NCBI GenBank assembly: GCA_009268125.1 | Contig: WBOU01000011.1 | Location: forward strand, 156,450-220,449 | Source: Chloroflexia bacterium SDU3-3 | Lineage (GTDB): Bacteria > Chloroflexota > Chloroflexia > Chloroflexales > Roseiflexaceae | Direction: 5' to 3' | Length of the DNA stretch: 64,000 bases | Shown here: positions 8,493 to 17,541 of the stretch, piece by piece | Numbering within the stretch: position 1 is the stretch's first letter | How the letters are laid out: every line of letters begins with the position of its first letter | Made by a program: the position numbers and the translations under genes | The notes under the pieces: model-generated | Told to the model about the DNA's origin: nothing | Databases searched by the model: none | What the model saw: only the letters and a program-made list of their open reading frames with translations

Positions 8493-8840
8493 CTAGCCCT
8501 GGCCGATGATCGGGCGCACCTCGATCGGGCCAAAGCGGGCCTGCGGCATGGCCGAGGCGATCTGGATGGCCTCGTTGAGGTCTTTGGCCTCGATATGGAA
8601 GATGCCCATCAGCAGCTCCTTGGTCTCGATAAACGGCCCATCGGTCACGGTGGCCACGCCCGCGCGCTGGCGCACGGTGGCGGTGCTCTCCACATCGGGG
8701 GCCTCGACCGAGATCAGGTGGCCGCGCTGGCGCAGCAGCTCGTCGCCCGCCACGCACTCCTGCTCCACCAGCGCGCCCTGCTCGGGGGTCAGCTGGCTCA
8801 AGATCTGCTCATCGCCATAGGCCAGAAGGAGATACCGCAT
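8493..8840 (-). CDS. YCII-related DGPF-domain protein
   Basis: The 115-residue protein starts MRYLLLAYGDE and contains TDGPFIETKELLMGIFHIEAKDLNEA-type sequence, the DGPF hallmark of the YCII/PhnB-like family. These small alpha/beta-barrel proteins are regularly encoded next to ECF42 sigma factors and are thought to be members of their regulon; no reaction is established. It ends 37 bp before the reductase start and begins 113 bp after the sigma factor, so the three probably form one unit. Confidence 0.88.
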   Translation of the reverse strand: MRYLLLAYGDEQILSQLTPEQGALVEQECVAGDELLRQRGHLISVEAPDVESTATVRQRAGVATVTDGPFIETKELLMGIFHIEAKDLNEAIQIASAMPQARFGPIEVRPIIGQG

Positions 8841-8953
8841 CGTCTTCCTCTTTCTCTGCATGGAATCGACCCATCGTCGACTGTTCACTATCTAGTCGCT
8901 CGGGCGTGGCCGTTTTGGACATGGAAAACAGACGAGATCGGCGGCCATTTTTG

Positions 8954-10186
8954 CTAGGCGGGCAGGCCCTCGATCTGGCGGGCCAGGAAATCCCGCTCGT
9001 GGCGCTGCTGGGCCAGGGCCAGCGCGCGCTGATACGACGCGCGGGCCTGGCCCAGCAGGCCTGCCATGCGGCACAGCTCGGCGCGGGCCGCGTGGGCCAA
9101 GTGGTAGCCGCCCAGGTCGCCACGCGCGATCAGGGCATCCACCAGGTCGATACCCGCCAGCGGGCCATCGCGCATGGCCACGGCCACCGCGCGGTTCAGC
9201 TCGGCCACGGGCGAGGGCGCGACGCGCAGCAGCAGATCGTACAGGCCCACGATCTGGGGCCAGTCGGTGGCCGTGGCGCTCGGCGACTCGGCATGCACGG
9301 CGGCGATGGCGGCCTGCAGCGCGTAGGGGCCTGCGGGGCGCGCGGCCAAGGCCCGCTCGACCAGCGCCGCGCCCTCGGCGGCCATGGCGGCATCCCAGCG
9401 CGCACGGTCTTGGTCGGCCAGCAGGATGGGCTGGCCATCGGCGCTGGTGCGGGCGGGCCGCCGCGACTCGTGCAGCAGCATCAGGGCCAGCAGGCCCAGC
9501 GCCTCCGGCTCGGGCAGCAGCGCGGCCAGCAGGCGGCCCAGGCGTATGGCCTCGCCCGAGAGCTGCGGCAGCATCAGCGCGTCGCCCGACGAGGCCGCGT
9601 AGCCCTCGTTGAACACGAGGTAGACAACCTGCAGCACGCTGCCTAGGCGCTCGGCCAGCTCGTCGCGGGCGGGCACCTGGTAGGGGATGCGCTCGTCGCG
9701 GATCTTGGCCTTGGCGCGCACGATCCGCTTGGCCAGCGTGGCCGGGCTGGTCAGAAAGGCGTGGGCGATCTGCTCGGTGGTCAGGCCGCACACCTCGCGC
9801 AGGGTCAGCGCGATCCGGGCCTGCTCGGGGATGGCGGGGTGGCAGCATGTGAAGATCAGGCGCAGCCGATCGTCGGGGAACTCGTCGCCGCCCTCGGGCG
9901 CGGCGTCGCGCTCAAGCTGCTCGGCCAGCAGCGCCAGCGAGGCGTCGAAGCGGGCGCGGCGGCGCAGCGCGTCGATGGCGCGGAAGCGCCCGGCGGAGAT
10001 CAGCCAGGGCACCAGCGCGGCGGGCACGCCGTCGCGCGACCACTGCTGCAGCGCGGCCTGGAAGGCGTCGTGCAGGGCCTCCTCGGCCAGATCGAAATCG
10101 CCAAGCAGCCGGATGAGCGTGGCGAGAATGCGACTAGACTCGGCGGCGTAGAGCGCGCCGAGCATGTCGGGCATGGTCTGGGGCAT
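8954..10186 (-). CDS. ECF42-type RNA polymerase sigma factor with C-terminal TPR-like extension
   Basis: The 410 residues have an N-terminal sigma-70 region 2 and region 4 (about 8-175; CCHPAIPEQARIALTLREVCGLTTEQIAHAFL is region 4) followed by a long helical extension (about 180-410, PYALQAAIAAVHA). That architecture and the adjacent DGPF gene define ECF group 42. No anti-sigma gene is present; in this group the C-terminal extension is thought to control activity. AGGAG lies nine bases before the ATG. Confidence 0.9.
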   Translation of the reverse strand: MPQTMPDMLGALYAAESSRILATLIRLLGDFDLAEEALHDAFQAALQQWSRDGVPAALVPWLISAGRFRAIDALRRRARFDASLALLAEQLERDAAPEGGDEFPDDRLRLIFTCCHPAIPEQARIALTLREVCGLTTEQIAHAFLTSPATLAKRIVRAKAKIRDERIPYQVPARDELAERLGSVLQVVYLVFNEGYAASSGDALMLPQLSGEAIRLGRLLAALLPEPEALGLLALMLLHESRRPARTSADGQPILLADQDRARWDAAMAAEGAALVERALAARPAGPYALQAAIAAVHAESPSATATDWPQIVGLYDLLLRVAPSPVAELNRAVAVAMRDGPLAGIDLVDALIARGDLGGYHLAHAARAELCRMAGLLGQARASYQRALALAQQRHERDFLARQIEGLPA

Positions 10187-10232
10187 GGGCGGTGGCTCCT
10201 ACAATTCTCACACATGCTAACACACAAGGCAA

Positions 10233-10402
10233 CCTTTACCACGAAGGCGCGAAGGCGCGAAGGGACGAAAAAGCCGTTTACCACCAAGACACCAAGGCTC
10301 CAAGAGGACTGAAAGGGAACGAATACCACGAAGGCGCGAAGGCGCGAGGGGGACGAATAGAACCGTTTACCACCAAGACGCCAAGGCTCCAAGGGGACAA
10401 AA
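10233..10402. repeat. Dispersed repeat family A (TTACCACCAAG.C.CCAAGG / ACGAAGGCGCGAAG)
   Basis: Two alternating units, a 'CCACCAAGACACCAAGGCTCC' type and an 'ACCACGAAGGCGCGAAGGCG' type, occur twice in direct order. Similar units recur near 3690, 14090, 20276, 36655, 42670, 48410 and 61430. No coding potential is evident. Confidence 0.75.
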
Positions 10403-10428
10403 TGCATAAAAATAGCAGCAGTGCCAGC

Positions 10429-10612
10429 CCTACCCACCCGGCCCATGCGGCGAAGGTGCCGCTAAAGTCTGGATGGCCATATGCACGAACAAGAGCAGCC
10501 AGAGAGCAGCATAGGAACGCCGCAAATTGGGGGTTCGAAGGGGGCGATGCCCCCTCGCGGGGTCACTAGGGGCTGGCCCCTAGTCGCCGCCCGCGCAGGG
10601 CACGCACGCAGC
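10429..10612 (+). repeat. Dispersed repeat family B, full-length copy
   Basis: The element runs from CCCGGCCCATGCGGCGAAGG, through GGCCATATGCACGAACA and AAATTGGGGGTTCGAAGGGG, to CACTAGGGGCTGGCCCCTAG and CCGCCCGCGCAGGGC. Related copies lie at 33440, 49745 and 49972 in the same orientation, and partial or diverged ones at 485, 10866, 20437, 50254 and 63885. It can form several GC-rich hairpins. Confidence 0.8.
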
Positions 10613-10653
10613 AAACAAGAGGAGCCGTCATCATCGACGGTCGACCCGACGCG

Positions 10654-10863
10654 GTAGCACGCCGGACAACCACGGTAGCGTGCCACACGACCACGGTAGC
10701 GTGCCACACGACCACGGTAGCGTGCCACACGACCACGGTAGCGTGCCAGACAACCGCTGTAGCGTGCCACACGACCACAGTAGCGCCCCAGACGACCACG
10801 GTAGCGTGCCAAACAACCGCTGTAGCGTGCCACACGACCACGGTAGCGTGCCACACGACCGCA
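10654..10863. repeat. Ten-copy 21-bp tandem repeat
   Basis: Units begin at 10654 and recur every 21 bases to 10863. The commonest unit is GTAGCGTGCC followed by ACACGACCACG; variant units carry CAGACAACCGCT or CGCCCCAGACG changes. The first unit is the most diverged. A period of 21 leaves every frame open, giving apparent seven-residue repeats on both strands, but no start or ribosome-binding site supports translation. There are no unique spacers, so it is not a CRISPR array. Confidence 0.9.
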
Positions 10864-11124
10864 TCGGCCTCGCCCATCCGGCGAAGGTGTGACGAAAGGA
10901 GCACTGGCCATAAGCCATACCCGAATGGTAGGGGTGCGCTAGGACACTGGCTACATTTTCCCACTATTTAAGCAGAGCTAGGCATTCTACGAACAGCATG
11001 GGTTAGTATACGCGGTCTGCAAAGGCATCACTGGCATCGGCAGGGCGCAGAAATGCCACGATTCGATACATAGGGCAGATACCAGATCCGCCCCCACAGC
11101 AACACCCCACCACCCACAATAAAA

Positions 11125-13257
11125 CTAGCGCACATCGCCCGGCCCGCAGGGCAGCGTGAGTGCGAAGGCCATGCCCGCGTCGCGCGGCTCGGCGCTGAGC
11201 GTGCCGCCCAGCACCGCCAGCAGCGTGGTGTGCAGCGCCAGCCCCTGGCCGCTGCCGCCCTGGGCAGGCGCGTCGGCGGCGGCTAGGCCCACCCCGTCGT
11301 CGGCGATCAGCAGGCGCAGCAGGGGCGTGCCATCGGCGCTGCTGGCGCGCTCCAGCGCGATGGAGAGCGCCAGCGGGCGGGACCTATCGCCGCCGCGCCC
11401 GTGGCGGGCCGCGTTGCGCATCACCTCGCGGGCGGCGGCGAACAGCACCTCGGCGCTGAGCGCGGGCAGGGCGGCGGCGGCGGCCTCGGCCTCGGGGGCC
11501 ACATGCCAATCCACGCGGTCGAACATCCCGCGCAGGTCGCCCTCGGCCAGCGAGCGCAGCGCGGCCAGCAGGCCCAGGCCCGCCACATCCACCCGCGCCG
11601 TGGCGGGCAGCTCGCGCAGCAGGTCGGCGATCTGGTGGTGCACATCCACCAGCAGCGCGGTGGATTCCTGCGCGGCGGTGTCCGAGGGGGCCTGGAGCAG
11701 CAGCATGGCGGCGTGGATCTTGGGCAGCACGTCGTCGTGCAGCACCTGGCGGGTGCGGCGATCGAGGATCTGGCTCTCGGCCAGGCGCTGGCGCTGGAGC
11801 GCCACCAGGCGGCGGGTCATCGCCGCGCTGGCCTGGGTGTCCAGCAGGCGCTCGCAGGCCGCGCGGGCCAGCTCGATCTCCTCCTGGGTGTAGAGCGCGC
11901 CGTCGCGGCGCTCGCCCAGCAGCAGCGCGCCCGCCAGCCCTCGGTCGTTCCAGAGCGGGATGGCCCAGCCCGCCCCGCCGAAGCGGCGCGGGTCGATGGG
12001 CAGGCACAGGCTCGCCGTTCCAGCCAGCCACCGCGCCATATCGCCCAGCGGCGGCACCGCGCCCCCGCCGAAGGCCAGCGGCGGCCCGGCCAGCGCGGCC
12101 AGCGGCCCCAGCGGCACGAGGTAGGCGGCGCGTGTGTTCAGCAGGTCGGCGCAGAGCGCGCGGAAGGGCGCGGCGCTCACGCCCTCGGAAGGGGCTGGCA
12201 GGCCGAGCCACTGGTCGTAGAGCCGCTGGCTGGCCACGAACGGGCGGATCTGGCCGGTGCCGCGCTCGCGGGCCACGAAGGTGCGCCATGTGAAGATGGC
12301 GTACAGCACGGTGGTGAACAGCGCGGCCAGCACCACCGCATAGAGCAGCGGGAAGGGCAGATCGGTGCCTGCGCCGATGATCAGGCCGAAGCCCAGCGCG
12401 AAGGCCAGCGCGCCCCACCAGTGGCGGGCCAGCCCGCCGCGCGGCAGCGCCTTGCCCGTGAAGATCTCGTAGGCCGCGATGGCCTGGCCCAGCAGCACCA
12501 CCACCAGCGCGATCAGCGCCGAGAGCATGAGGTCGAAGGCGATCAGCGCGGCCAGCGAGCGGCTGGAGATCGCGGGGGCGTAGCCCGCGCTGGCCTGGGT
12601 GAGCAGCCAGCCGATGCCCACGGCGGAGACCAGGCTCACGCCCAGCAGCCCCAGCGACGCGCCCACCAGCCAGGGCCGCGCGCGCAGCCGCCCCAGGTCG
12701 CCCATGAACCGCTGCGAGGAGGCCGGGCGGCGCAGCGCCACCATGGCCAGCACGATGCACAGCACGCTGAACGCCGGGTAGATCAGCATGGCCGCAGGTA
12801 CGCCCAGCACCATCTGCACCGGCGTGGGCGAGCCGCGCTCGATCTCGCTGTAGCGCGGCAGCGGGTTGGCCAGCCACAGCATGGCCAGCGCCACCACACC
12901 TAGCGCGCCGCACACCGCCGCCCCAGCGCGGTGCAGCTCGCTGCCCAGCCGCCCGGCGTACCATGCCATCACCAGGTACCACAGGTAGGGCAGGATGATG
13001 AAGGGTGCCCAGCCCACCCGCCACCACACCCCCATCTGGGTGCTCACCTCCCATATGGCCTGGCCCACCACCGAGGTGTGCACCGCGAAGAAGGCCGCGC
13101 CAAACAGCATCCCCGCGCCCGCCGCCAGCGTGCCCCAGGTGCGCCGCTCGGCATTCAGGATGACGGTGAGGCCCAGCCAGCACATCGTGATCATGTTGAA
13201 GAACGACGTGCCGATCAGCACCGTATCGAGCAGATAGATCAGCACACGGCTCAGCAT
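11125..13257 (-). CDS. Membrane sensor histidine kinase (NarX/DesK-type dimerisation domain)
   Basis: About 710 residues: an N-terminal multi-helix membrane region (roughly 1-340), a GAF-like cytoplasmic domain (about 350-480), a HisKA_3-type phosphoacceptor helix (QVLHDDVLPKIHAAML) and a C-terminal ATPase with N box REVMRNAARHG and G box LLIADDGVGLA...GSGQGLALH. The ATG at 13257 overlaps the stop of the upstream response regulator gene (ATGCTGA), which points to translational coupling. It would autophosphorylate and pass phosphate to that regulator. The signal is unknown. Confidence 0.88.
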   Translation of the reverse strand: MLSRVLIYLLDTVLIGTSFFNMITMCWLGLTVILNAERRTWGTLAAGAGMLFGAAFFAVHTSVVGQAIWEVSTQMGVWWRVGWAPFIILPYLWYLVMAWYAGRLGSELHRAGAAVCGALGVVALAMLWLANPLPRYSEIERGSPTPVQMVLGVPAAMLIYPAFSVLCIVLAMVALRRPASSQRFMGDLGRLRARPWLVGASLGLLGVSLVSAVGIGWLLTQASAGYAPAISSRSLAALIAFDLMLSALIALVVVLLGQAIAAYEIFTGKALPRGGLARHWWGALAFALGFGLIIGAGTDLPFPLLYAVVLAALFTTVLYAIFTWRTFVARERGTGQIRPFVASQRLYDQWLGLPAPSEGVSAAPFRALCADLLNTRAAYLVPLGPLAALAGPPLAFGGGAVPPLGDMARWLAGTASLCLPIDPRRFGGAGWAIPLWNDRGLAGALLLGERRDGALYTQEEIELARAACERLLDTQASAAMTRRLVALQRQRLAESQILDRRTRQVLHDDVLPKIHAAMLLLQAPSDTAAQESTALLVDVHHQIADLLRELPATARVDVAGLGLLAALRSLAEGDLRGMFDRVDWHVAPEAEAAAAALPALSAEVLFAAAREVMRNAARHGRGGDRSRPLALSIALERASSADGTPLLRLLIADDGVGLAAADAPAQGGSGQGLALHTTLLAVLGGTLSAEPRDAGMAFALTLPCGPGDVR

Positions 13258-13994
13258 AGCGGCGGGAAGGGCGACCAGCACCCACGCTCATCCAGGGTCT
13301 GCGGCGTGCCGTCCTCATCCCAGGCCAGCAGCCGCCCGTGGTGCACGATGATCGCCGCCCTGGTGCGGGCCACCTTCTCATCGGTCGCGCTGTCGGCCAG
13401 GCCCCAGGCCGCGTAGATCTGGCCGTTGGTGCGGCTGATCGTGCGCTTGTCGCGGAAGCCCATGCGCGCGGCGATCTGCTCGTTGCTCATGCCCTGGGCC
13501 AGCATGCGCGCCACCGCCTGCTCGTTCGGCTCCAGCAGGGCCATGGGCGAGTTGGCATCTTTCTCGCGCACCTCCTGCACCCGCGACTCGATGTCGGGGT
13601 CGATGAAGCTGCGGCCCGCCACCGCGTCGCGCAGCAGCGGCACGATCATCTGCGGCAGCAGGTAGTTCGACTTGCGCACGTAGGCGTAGTGGCTGAGGAT
13701 CCCCGAGCTGCGGAAGGCGCGGTAGTAGTCGTCATCATCCTGGATGGAGTAGAACACCACCGGCATGCGCGGGAACTCGCGGCGGATGGCCACCGCCGCC
13801 GCGATCCCATTCATCGGCCCGGCCAGCTGCACATCCATCAGGATGGCGTCGGGCGGCGCGGCCAGGCAGCGGGCCAGGGCATCCTCGCCAGCGCTGCAGC
13901 TGTCGATCACATCCACGGCCTTGGTCGCCTCAAGCCCGGCGGCCAGCACCGGGCGCAGCCGCTCGTTATCTTCTACCAGAAGCAGGCCGATCAT
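13251..13994 (-). CDS. Response regulator with LuxR-like C-terminus
   Basis: The 247-residue protein has a receiver domain (Glu8/Asp9 in LLVEDN, phospho-acceptor Asp54 in ILMDVQL) and a C-terminal helix-turn-helix region (LLEPNEQAVARMLAQGMSNEQIAARMGF) resembling NarL/LuxR output domains. It is upstream of, and overlaps, its kinase gene. The post-helix segment is longer than in NarL. Confidence 0.87.
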   Translation of the reverse strand: MIGLLLVEDNERLRPVLAAGLEATKAVDVIDSCSAGEDALARCLAAPPDAILMDVQLAGPMNGIAAAVAIRREFPRMPVVFYSIQDDDDYYRAFRSSGILSHYAYVRKSNYLLPQMIVPLLRDAVAGRSFIDPDIESRVQEVREKDANSPMALLEPNEQAVARMLAQGMSNEQIAARMGFRDKRTISRTNGQIYAAWGLADSATDEKVARTRAAIIVHHGRLLAWDEDGTPQTLDERGCWSPFPPLC

Positions 13995-14112
13995 GGTATC
14001 TCCTCATCGCGTATCATCTGAGCAGAGCCTAACTTACCATGAAATAACAAAGAAGAAAAGCGCCAATAGCCCAGGCCAGAACGCTGTACCACGAAGGCGC
14101 GAAGAACAAGAG

Positions 14113-14517
14113 CTAGCGCCACGCCGCACTGGCATGGCCGCGCCCAAGGGCGCGCACCACCAGCCAAGCCAAGGCTATGCCCAGCAGGTCGAAGCCCAGA
14201 TCGCGAAACTCGTCGAAGCCCACCGGGCGCTGCTTGTACAACAGCTGCAGCACCTCCTGCGCTAGCCCGGCGCACAGCAGCAGCGCCGCGTAGCGCCACG
14301 GGTGGCGGCGCAGCGCAGTCCATACCCCCAGCACCAGCGCGCCCAGCGCGGCAAACATGGCCGTGTGGCCCACCGCGTGGGCGGTATCGGTGGCGAACAC
14401 TATGTCGGTCACAAAGCGCAGCGGCGGCGTGTAGAGCGACAGCCAGCCTATGGGAAAGAGGCATATGCCAAACGCCAGCGCCACCAGCGCCAGCGTGCTC
14501 ATCGGGGTTCGGGCCAT
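14113..14517 (-). CDS. VanZ-like membrane protein
   Basis: A 134-residue protein with four hydrophobic helices and the VanZ-type pattern DTAHAVGHTAMFAALG plus CAGLAQEVLQ...GFDEFRDLGFDLLGI. VanZ-like proteins are small integral membrane proteins, some linked to glycopeptide tolerance; a resistance role cannot be assumed here because no van genes are near. Confidence 0.8.
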   Translation of the reverse strand: MARTPMSTLALVALAFGICLFPIGWLSLYTPPLRFVTDIVFATDTAHAVGHTAMFAALGALVLGVWTALRRHPWRYAALLLCAGLAQEVLQLLYKQRPVGFDEFRDLGFDLLGIALAWLVVRALGRGHASAAWR

Positions 14518-14692
14518 AATCGCGCACCTCGCTCATCATCGCCAGTCGGCGCGGGTCGATCCCGCCAGCGCAGCCTAGCAGCGCAGTGCGGCGCGGGCAA
14601 GCACCTGAGTGCGCTGCGCGGCGCATCTGAGGCATGGCGTGGCTAGGCCACGCAGGCTATGCTGGGCACGACCGAACAATCAAGGAGATCCC

Positions 14693-15376
14693 ATGAACAC
14701 CCTTCGCGCCACCCACCGCTTCCTGCAGCGCCACACGTTCTACCCGCTCGCCATCTCCAGCGCGATCACCATGCTGTTCCTGATCGGGCGCATCATCCAC
14801 ACCCACTCGCCCGCCTACATCTTCCTCAGCTGGAACCTGACCCTGGCCTGGGTGCCCTATATCTTCAGCCTGCTGGCTGCGCATCTGCACCAGTGGAAGC
14901 GGGCCTACTGGTGGGCGCTGCTGCCCTACGCCGCGCTCTGGATGCTGTTCTTTCCCAATGCGCCGTATATCATGACCGATCTACTACACCTCTGGAACAT
15001 CCCGCCGGCAATCTGGTGGTACGACATCGGCATGGTCGCAGCCTTCGCGTGGTCGGGCTGCTTTCTGGCCGTGGCATCGCTGCAGATCATGCAGCAGATC
15101 GTACGCAGCTACCTGGGCCAGCTGGCCAGCTGGGCCTTTGTGCTGCTGGCGCTGGGGCTGAGCGGCCTGGGCGTGTACCTGGGGCGGGTGGTGCGCTTCA
15201 ACAGCTGGGATCTGTTTCTCAGCCCGCGCATGGTGCTGCGCACCACGGTCGAGAGCATCACCCACCCCATGAGCCAGCTGCAGGCCATAGGCATGAGCGC
15301 GATGTTCGCGGCCATCCTGCTCATGTGCTACCTCACCTTCACCGCGCACCAGCACGCGCCGCAGCGCAGCAGCTAG
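14693..15376 (+). CDS. DUF1361 membrane protein
   Basis: The 227-residue integral membrane protein has about seven helices and the DUF1361 hallmarks LPYAALWMLFFPNAPYIMTDLLHL and YLGRVVRFNSWDLF. The ATG at 14693 follows CAAGGAGATCCC, an ideal ribosome-binding site. Function is unknown for the family. It stands alone, 129 bp before kup. Confidence 0.85.
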   Translation: MNTLRATHRFLQRHTFYPLAISSAITMLFLIGRIIHTHSPAYIFLSWNLTLAWVPYIFSLLAAHLHQWKRAYWWALLPYAALWMLFFPNAPYIMTDLLHLWNIPPAIWWYDIGMVAAFAWSGCFLAVASLQIMQQIVRSYLGQLASWAFVLLALGLSGLGVYLGRVVRFNSWDLFLSPRMVLRTTVESITHPMSQLQAIGMSAMFAAILLMCYLTFTAHQHAPQRSS

Positions 15377-15504
15377 CGAAAAAGCCCCGAGCTGCAAAGG
15401 CGATCTCCACGCTGGCTGAAACTGGCACGGCTCTTGCCTCGTATTCTCTGGTATAACTATAGGGACAAAACGATCATCCGAGATACGAGGAACAAAGCAC
15501 CTTT

Positions 15505-17487
15505 ATGTCAGAAACCCCTAACGATGGCGCTGAGCAGCTGAGCGCCACCACAGCCCCCAGCGCACCGCAGATCGATGCCAGCGCCGAGAGCGACCCCGCA
15601 GAGACCGCACACAGCGCCCGCCACGCCGCGCAGCCGCTCGGCCTGATGGCGCTGGCCGCGCTGGGTGTGGTCTATGGCGACATCGGCACCTCGCCGCTCT
15701 ACGCCCTGCGCGAGTGCTTCAGCGGCCACCACGCCATCGCGGCCACGCCCGAGAACGTGCTAGGCGTGCTGTCGCTGATCTTCTGGGCGCTGATCATCGT
15801 GGTGACGATCAAGTACATCGTATTCATCCTGCGCGCCGACAACCACGGCGAGGGCGGGATCATGGCGCTGATGGCGCTGGCCACGCCCATCCGGCGTTTC
15901 CACCCCAGCAAGAAGCGCTGGGTGGTGCTGCTGGGCGTGTTCGGCGCGGCCCTGCTCTACGGCGATGGCATCATCACCCCGGCGGTGTCGGTGCTGAGCG
16001 CGGTGGAGGGCGTGAAGGTGGTGACGCCGCAGCTCGACCCGTATATCATCCCGATCACGCTGGTCATCCTGGTCGGCCTGTTTGTGCTGCAGAGCTCGGG
16101 CACCGACAAGATCGGCAAGCTGTTCGGGCCGGTGATGCTGGTGTGGTTCGGCGTGCTGGGCGTGCTGGGCCTGGTGAACCTGCTGCGCTACCCCGAGGTG
16201 CTGGCCGCGATCAACCCGATCCACGCGATCATCTTTTTCGCCGCCAACGGCTGGCACGGCTTCCTTATCCTGGGCACGGTGTTCCTGGCCGTCACCGGCG
16301 GCGAGGCGCTGTACGCCGACATGGGCCACTTTGGCCCCAAGCCCATCCGCATGGCTTGGTTTAGCCTAGTGCTGCCCACGCTGCTGCTCAACTACTTCGG
16401 GCAGGGCGCGCTGCTGCTGCACAATCCCGAGGCGGTGGAGAACTCATTCTTCCGGCTGGCCCCCACCTGGGCCACCATCCCGCTGGTGGTGCTCTCCACC
16501 ATGGCCACAATCATCGCGTCGCAGGCCCTGATCTCGGGCGCGTTCTCGATCACCATGCAGGCCGAGAACCTAGGCTTCCTGCCGCGCGTGAAGATCATCC
16601 ACACCTCGGCCAGCGCCTTCGGCCAGATCTACATTCCGGTGGTGAACTGGATGCTGATGGTGGCCTGCCTCGCGGTGGTGCTGGGCTTCCGCACATCCAG
16701 CAACCTGGCCGCCGCCTATGGCATCGCGGTCACATCCACTATGGCGATCACCACGCTGATCTTCGCGGTGGTAGCCCGCGATCGCTGGCAGTGGCCCACC
16801 CGCCGCGTAGTGCCGCTGATCGCCTTCTTCCTAATCATCGATCTGGCCTTCCTGATCGCCAACCTCGTCAAGATCCCACAGGGCGGCTGGTTCCCGCTGG
16901 TGGTCGCGGCATTTATCTTTATTGTTATGACCACTTGGAAGCGCGGCAGCCGACTGGTCTACGCCCGCGAGCGCGACTTCGAGCAGCGGCTTGACCAGCT
17001 GCTGGAGTGGCTGGGCTGCAACAAGGTTGCCCGCGTGCCCGGCTCGGCGATCTTCCTGAGCGCCGACCCCAAGGGCGCGCCCGCCGCGCTGCTGGCCAAC
17101 CTGAAGTACAACCGCGTGGTCCACGACCACATCCTGCTGGTCTCGGTGAAGATCGCCGAGGTGCCGCATATCGCACCCGAGCAGCGGATGGAGATCGAGC
17201 CGCTGGGGCAAGGTCTAGAGCGGATCACGCTGAACTTTGGCTTTATGGAGGAGTCGCACGTGCCCAAGGCGCTGCTGCCCCTGCAGGAGCTGCGGCCCGA
17301 ACTGGCGATCGACCAGGCGCCGTACTTCGTCAACCGCACCAAGGTGATCGCCAGCGAGATCCCGGGCATGGCGCTCTGGCGCGAGCAGCTCTACACCATC
17401 ATGCGCCACAACGCCACCAACGCGGTCGATTTCTTTCGGCTGCCCGCCTCGCGCGTGTTCGAGATCGGCACCAGCGTTGAATTCTAG
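15505..17487 (+). CDS. kup: Kup-family low-affinity K+ transporter
   Basis: The 660 residues have a variable Ala/Ser-rich N-tail (1-45), then GLMALAALGVVYGDIGTSPLYALRE, the start of the KUP/HAK/KT permease. About 12 transmembrane helices follow (48-470), including TGGEALYADMGHFG, and a hydrophilic C-terminal domain of about 180 residues. It would import K+ with protons. A TATAAC -10-like element lies near 15450. No riboswitch-like structure was recognised in the short leader. Confidence 0.95.
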   Translation: MSETPNDGAEQLSATTAPSAPQIDASAESDPAETAHSARHAAQPLGLMALAALGVVYGDIGTSPLYALRECFSGHHAIAATPENVLGVLSLIFWALIIVVTIKYIVFILRADNHGEGGIMALMALATPIRRFHPSKKRWVVLLGVFGAALLYGDGIITPAVSVLSAVEGVKVVTPQLDPYIIPITLVILVGLFVLQSSGTDKIGKLFGPVMLVWFGVLGVLGLVNLLRYPEVLAAINPIHAIIFFAANGWHGFLILGTVFLAVTGGEALYADMGHFGPKPIRMAWFSLVLPTLLLNYFGQGALLLHNPEAVENSFFRLAPTWATIPLVVLSTMATIIASQALISGAFSITMQAENLGFLPRVKIIHTSASAFGQIYIPVVNWMLMVACLAVVLGFRTSSNLAAAYGIAVTSTMAITTLIFAVVARDRWQWPTRRVVPLIAFFLIIDLAFLIANLVKIPQGGWFPLVVAAFIFIVMTTWKRGSRLVYARERDFEQRLDQLLEWLGCNKVARVPGSAIFLSADPKGAPAALLANLKYNRVVHDHILLVSVKIAEVPHIAPEQRMEIEPLGQGLERITLNFGFMEESHVPKALLPLQELRPELAIDQAPYFVNRTKVIASEIPGMALWREQLYTIMRHNATNAVDFFRLPASRVFEIGTSVEF

Positions 17488-17541
17488 GCGATTTCCAGTA
17501 CAATAGGCCATACACCACCGCGATCTGAAGGAGATATGCCT

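Noticed and set aside
10654..10863. CRISPR array
   Set aside because: Units are contiguous without unique spacers and no cas genes are near.
10566..10964. Repeat proteins encoded by the 21-bp array
   Set aside because: Frames are open because 21 is divisible by three; no ribosome-binding site or homology supports translation.
11384..13381. Long overlapping open frames opposite or beside the histidine kinase
   Set aside because: They are Ala/Arg/Pro/Gly-rich shadows produced by GC-rich codon bias; the kinase frame has recognisable domains.
14113..14517. Glycopeptide-resistance gene
   Set aside because: VanZ-like proteins are common without vanHAX; nothing else of a resistance cluster is present.
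15376..15505. Potassium- or c-di-AMP-type riboswitch before kup
   Set aside because: The gap is short and I could not recognise the conserved elements of either class.
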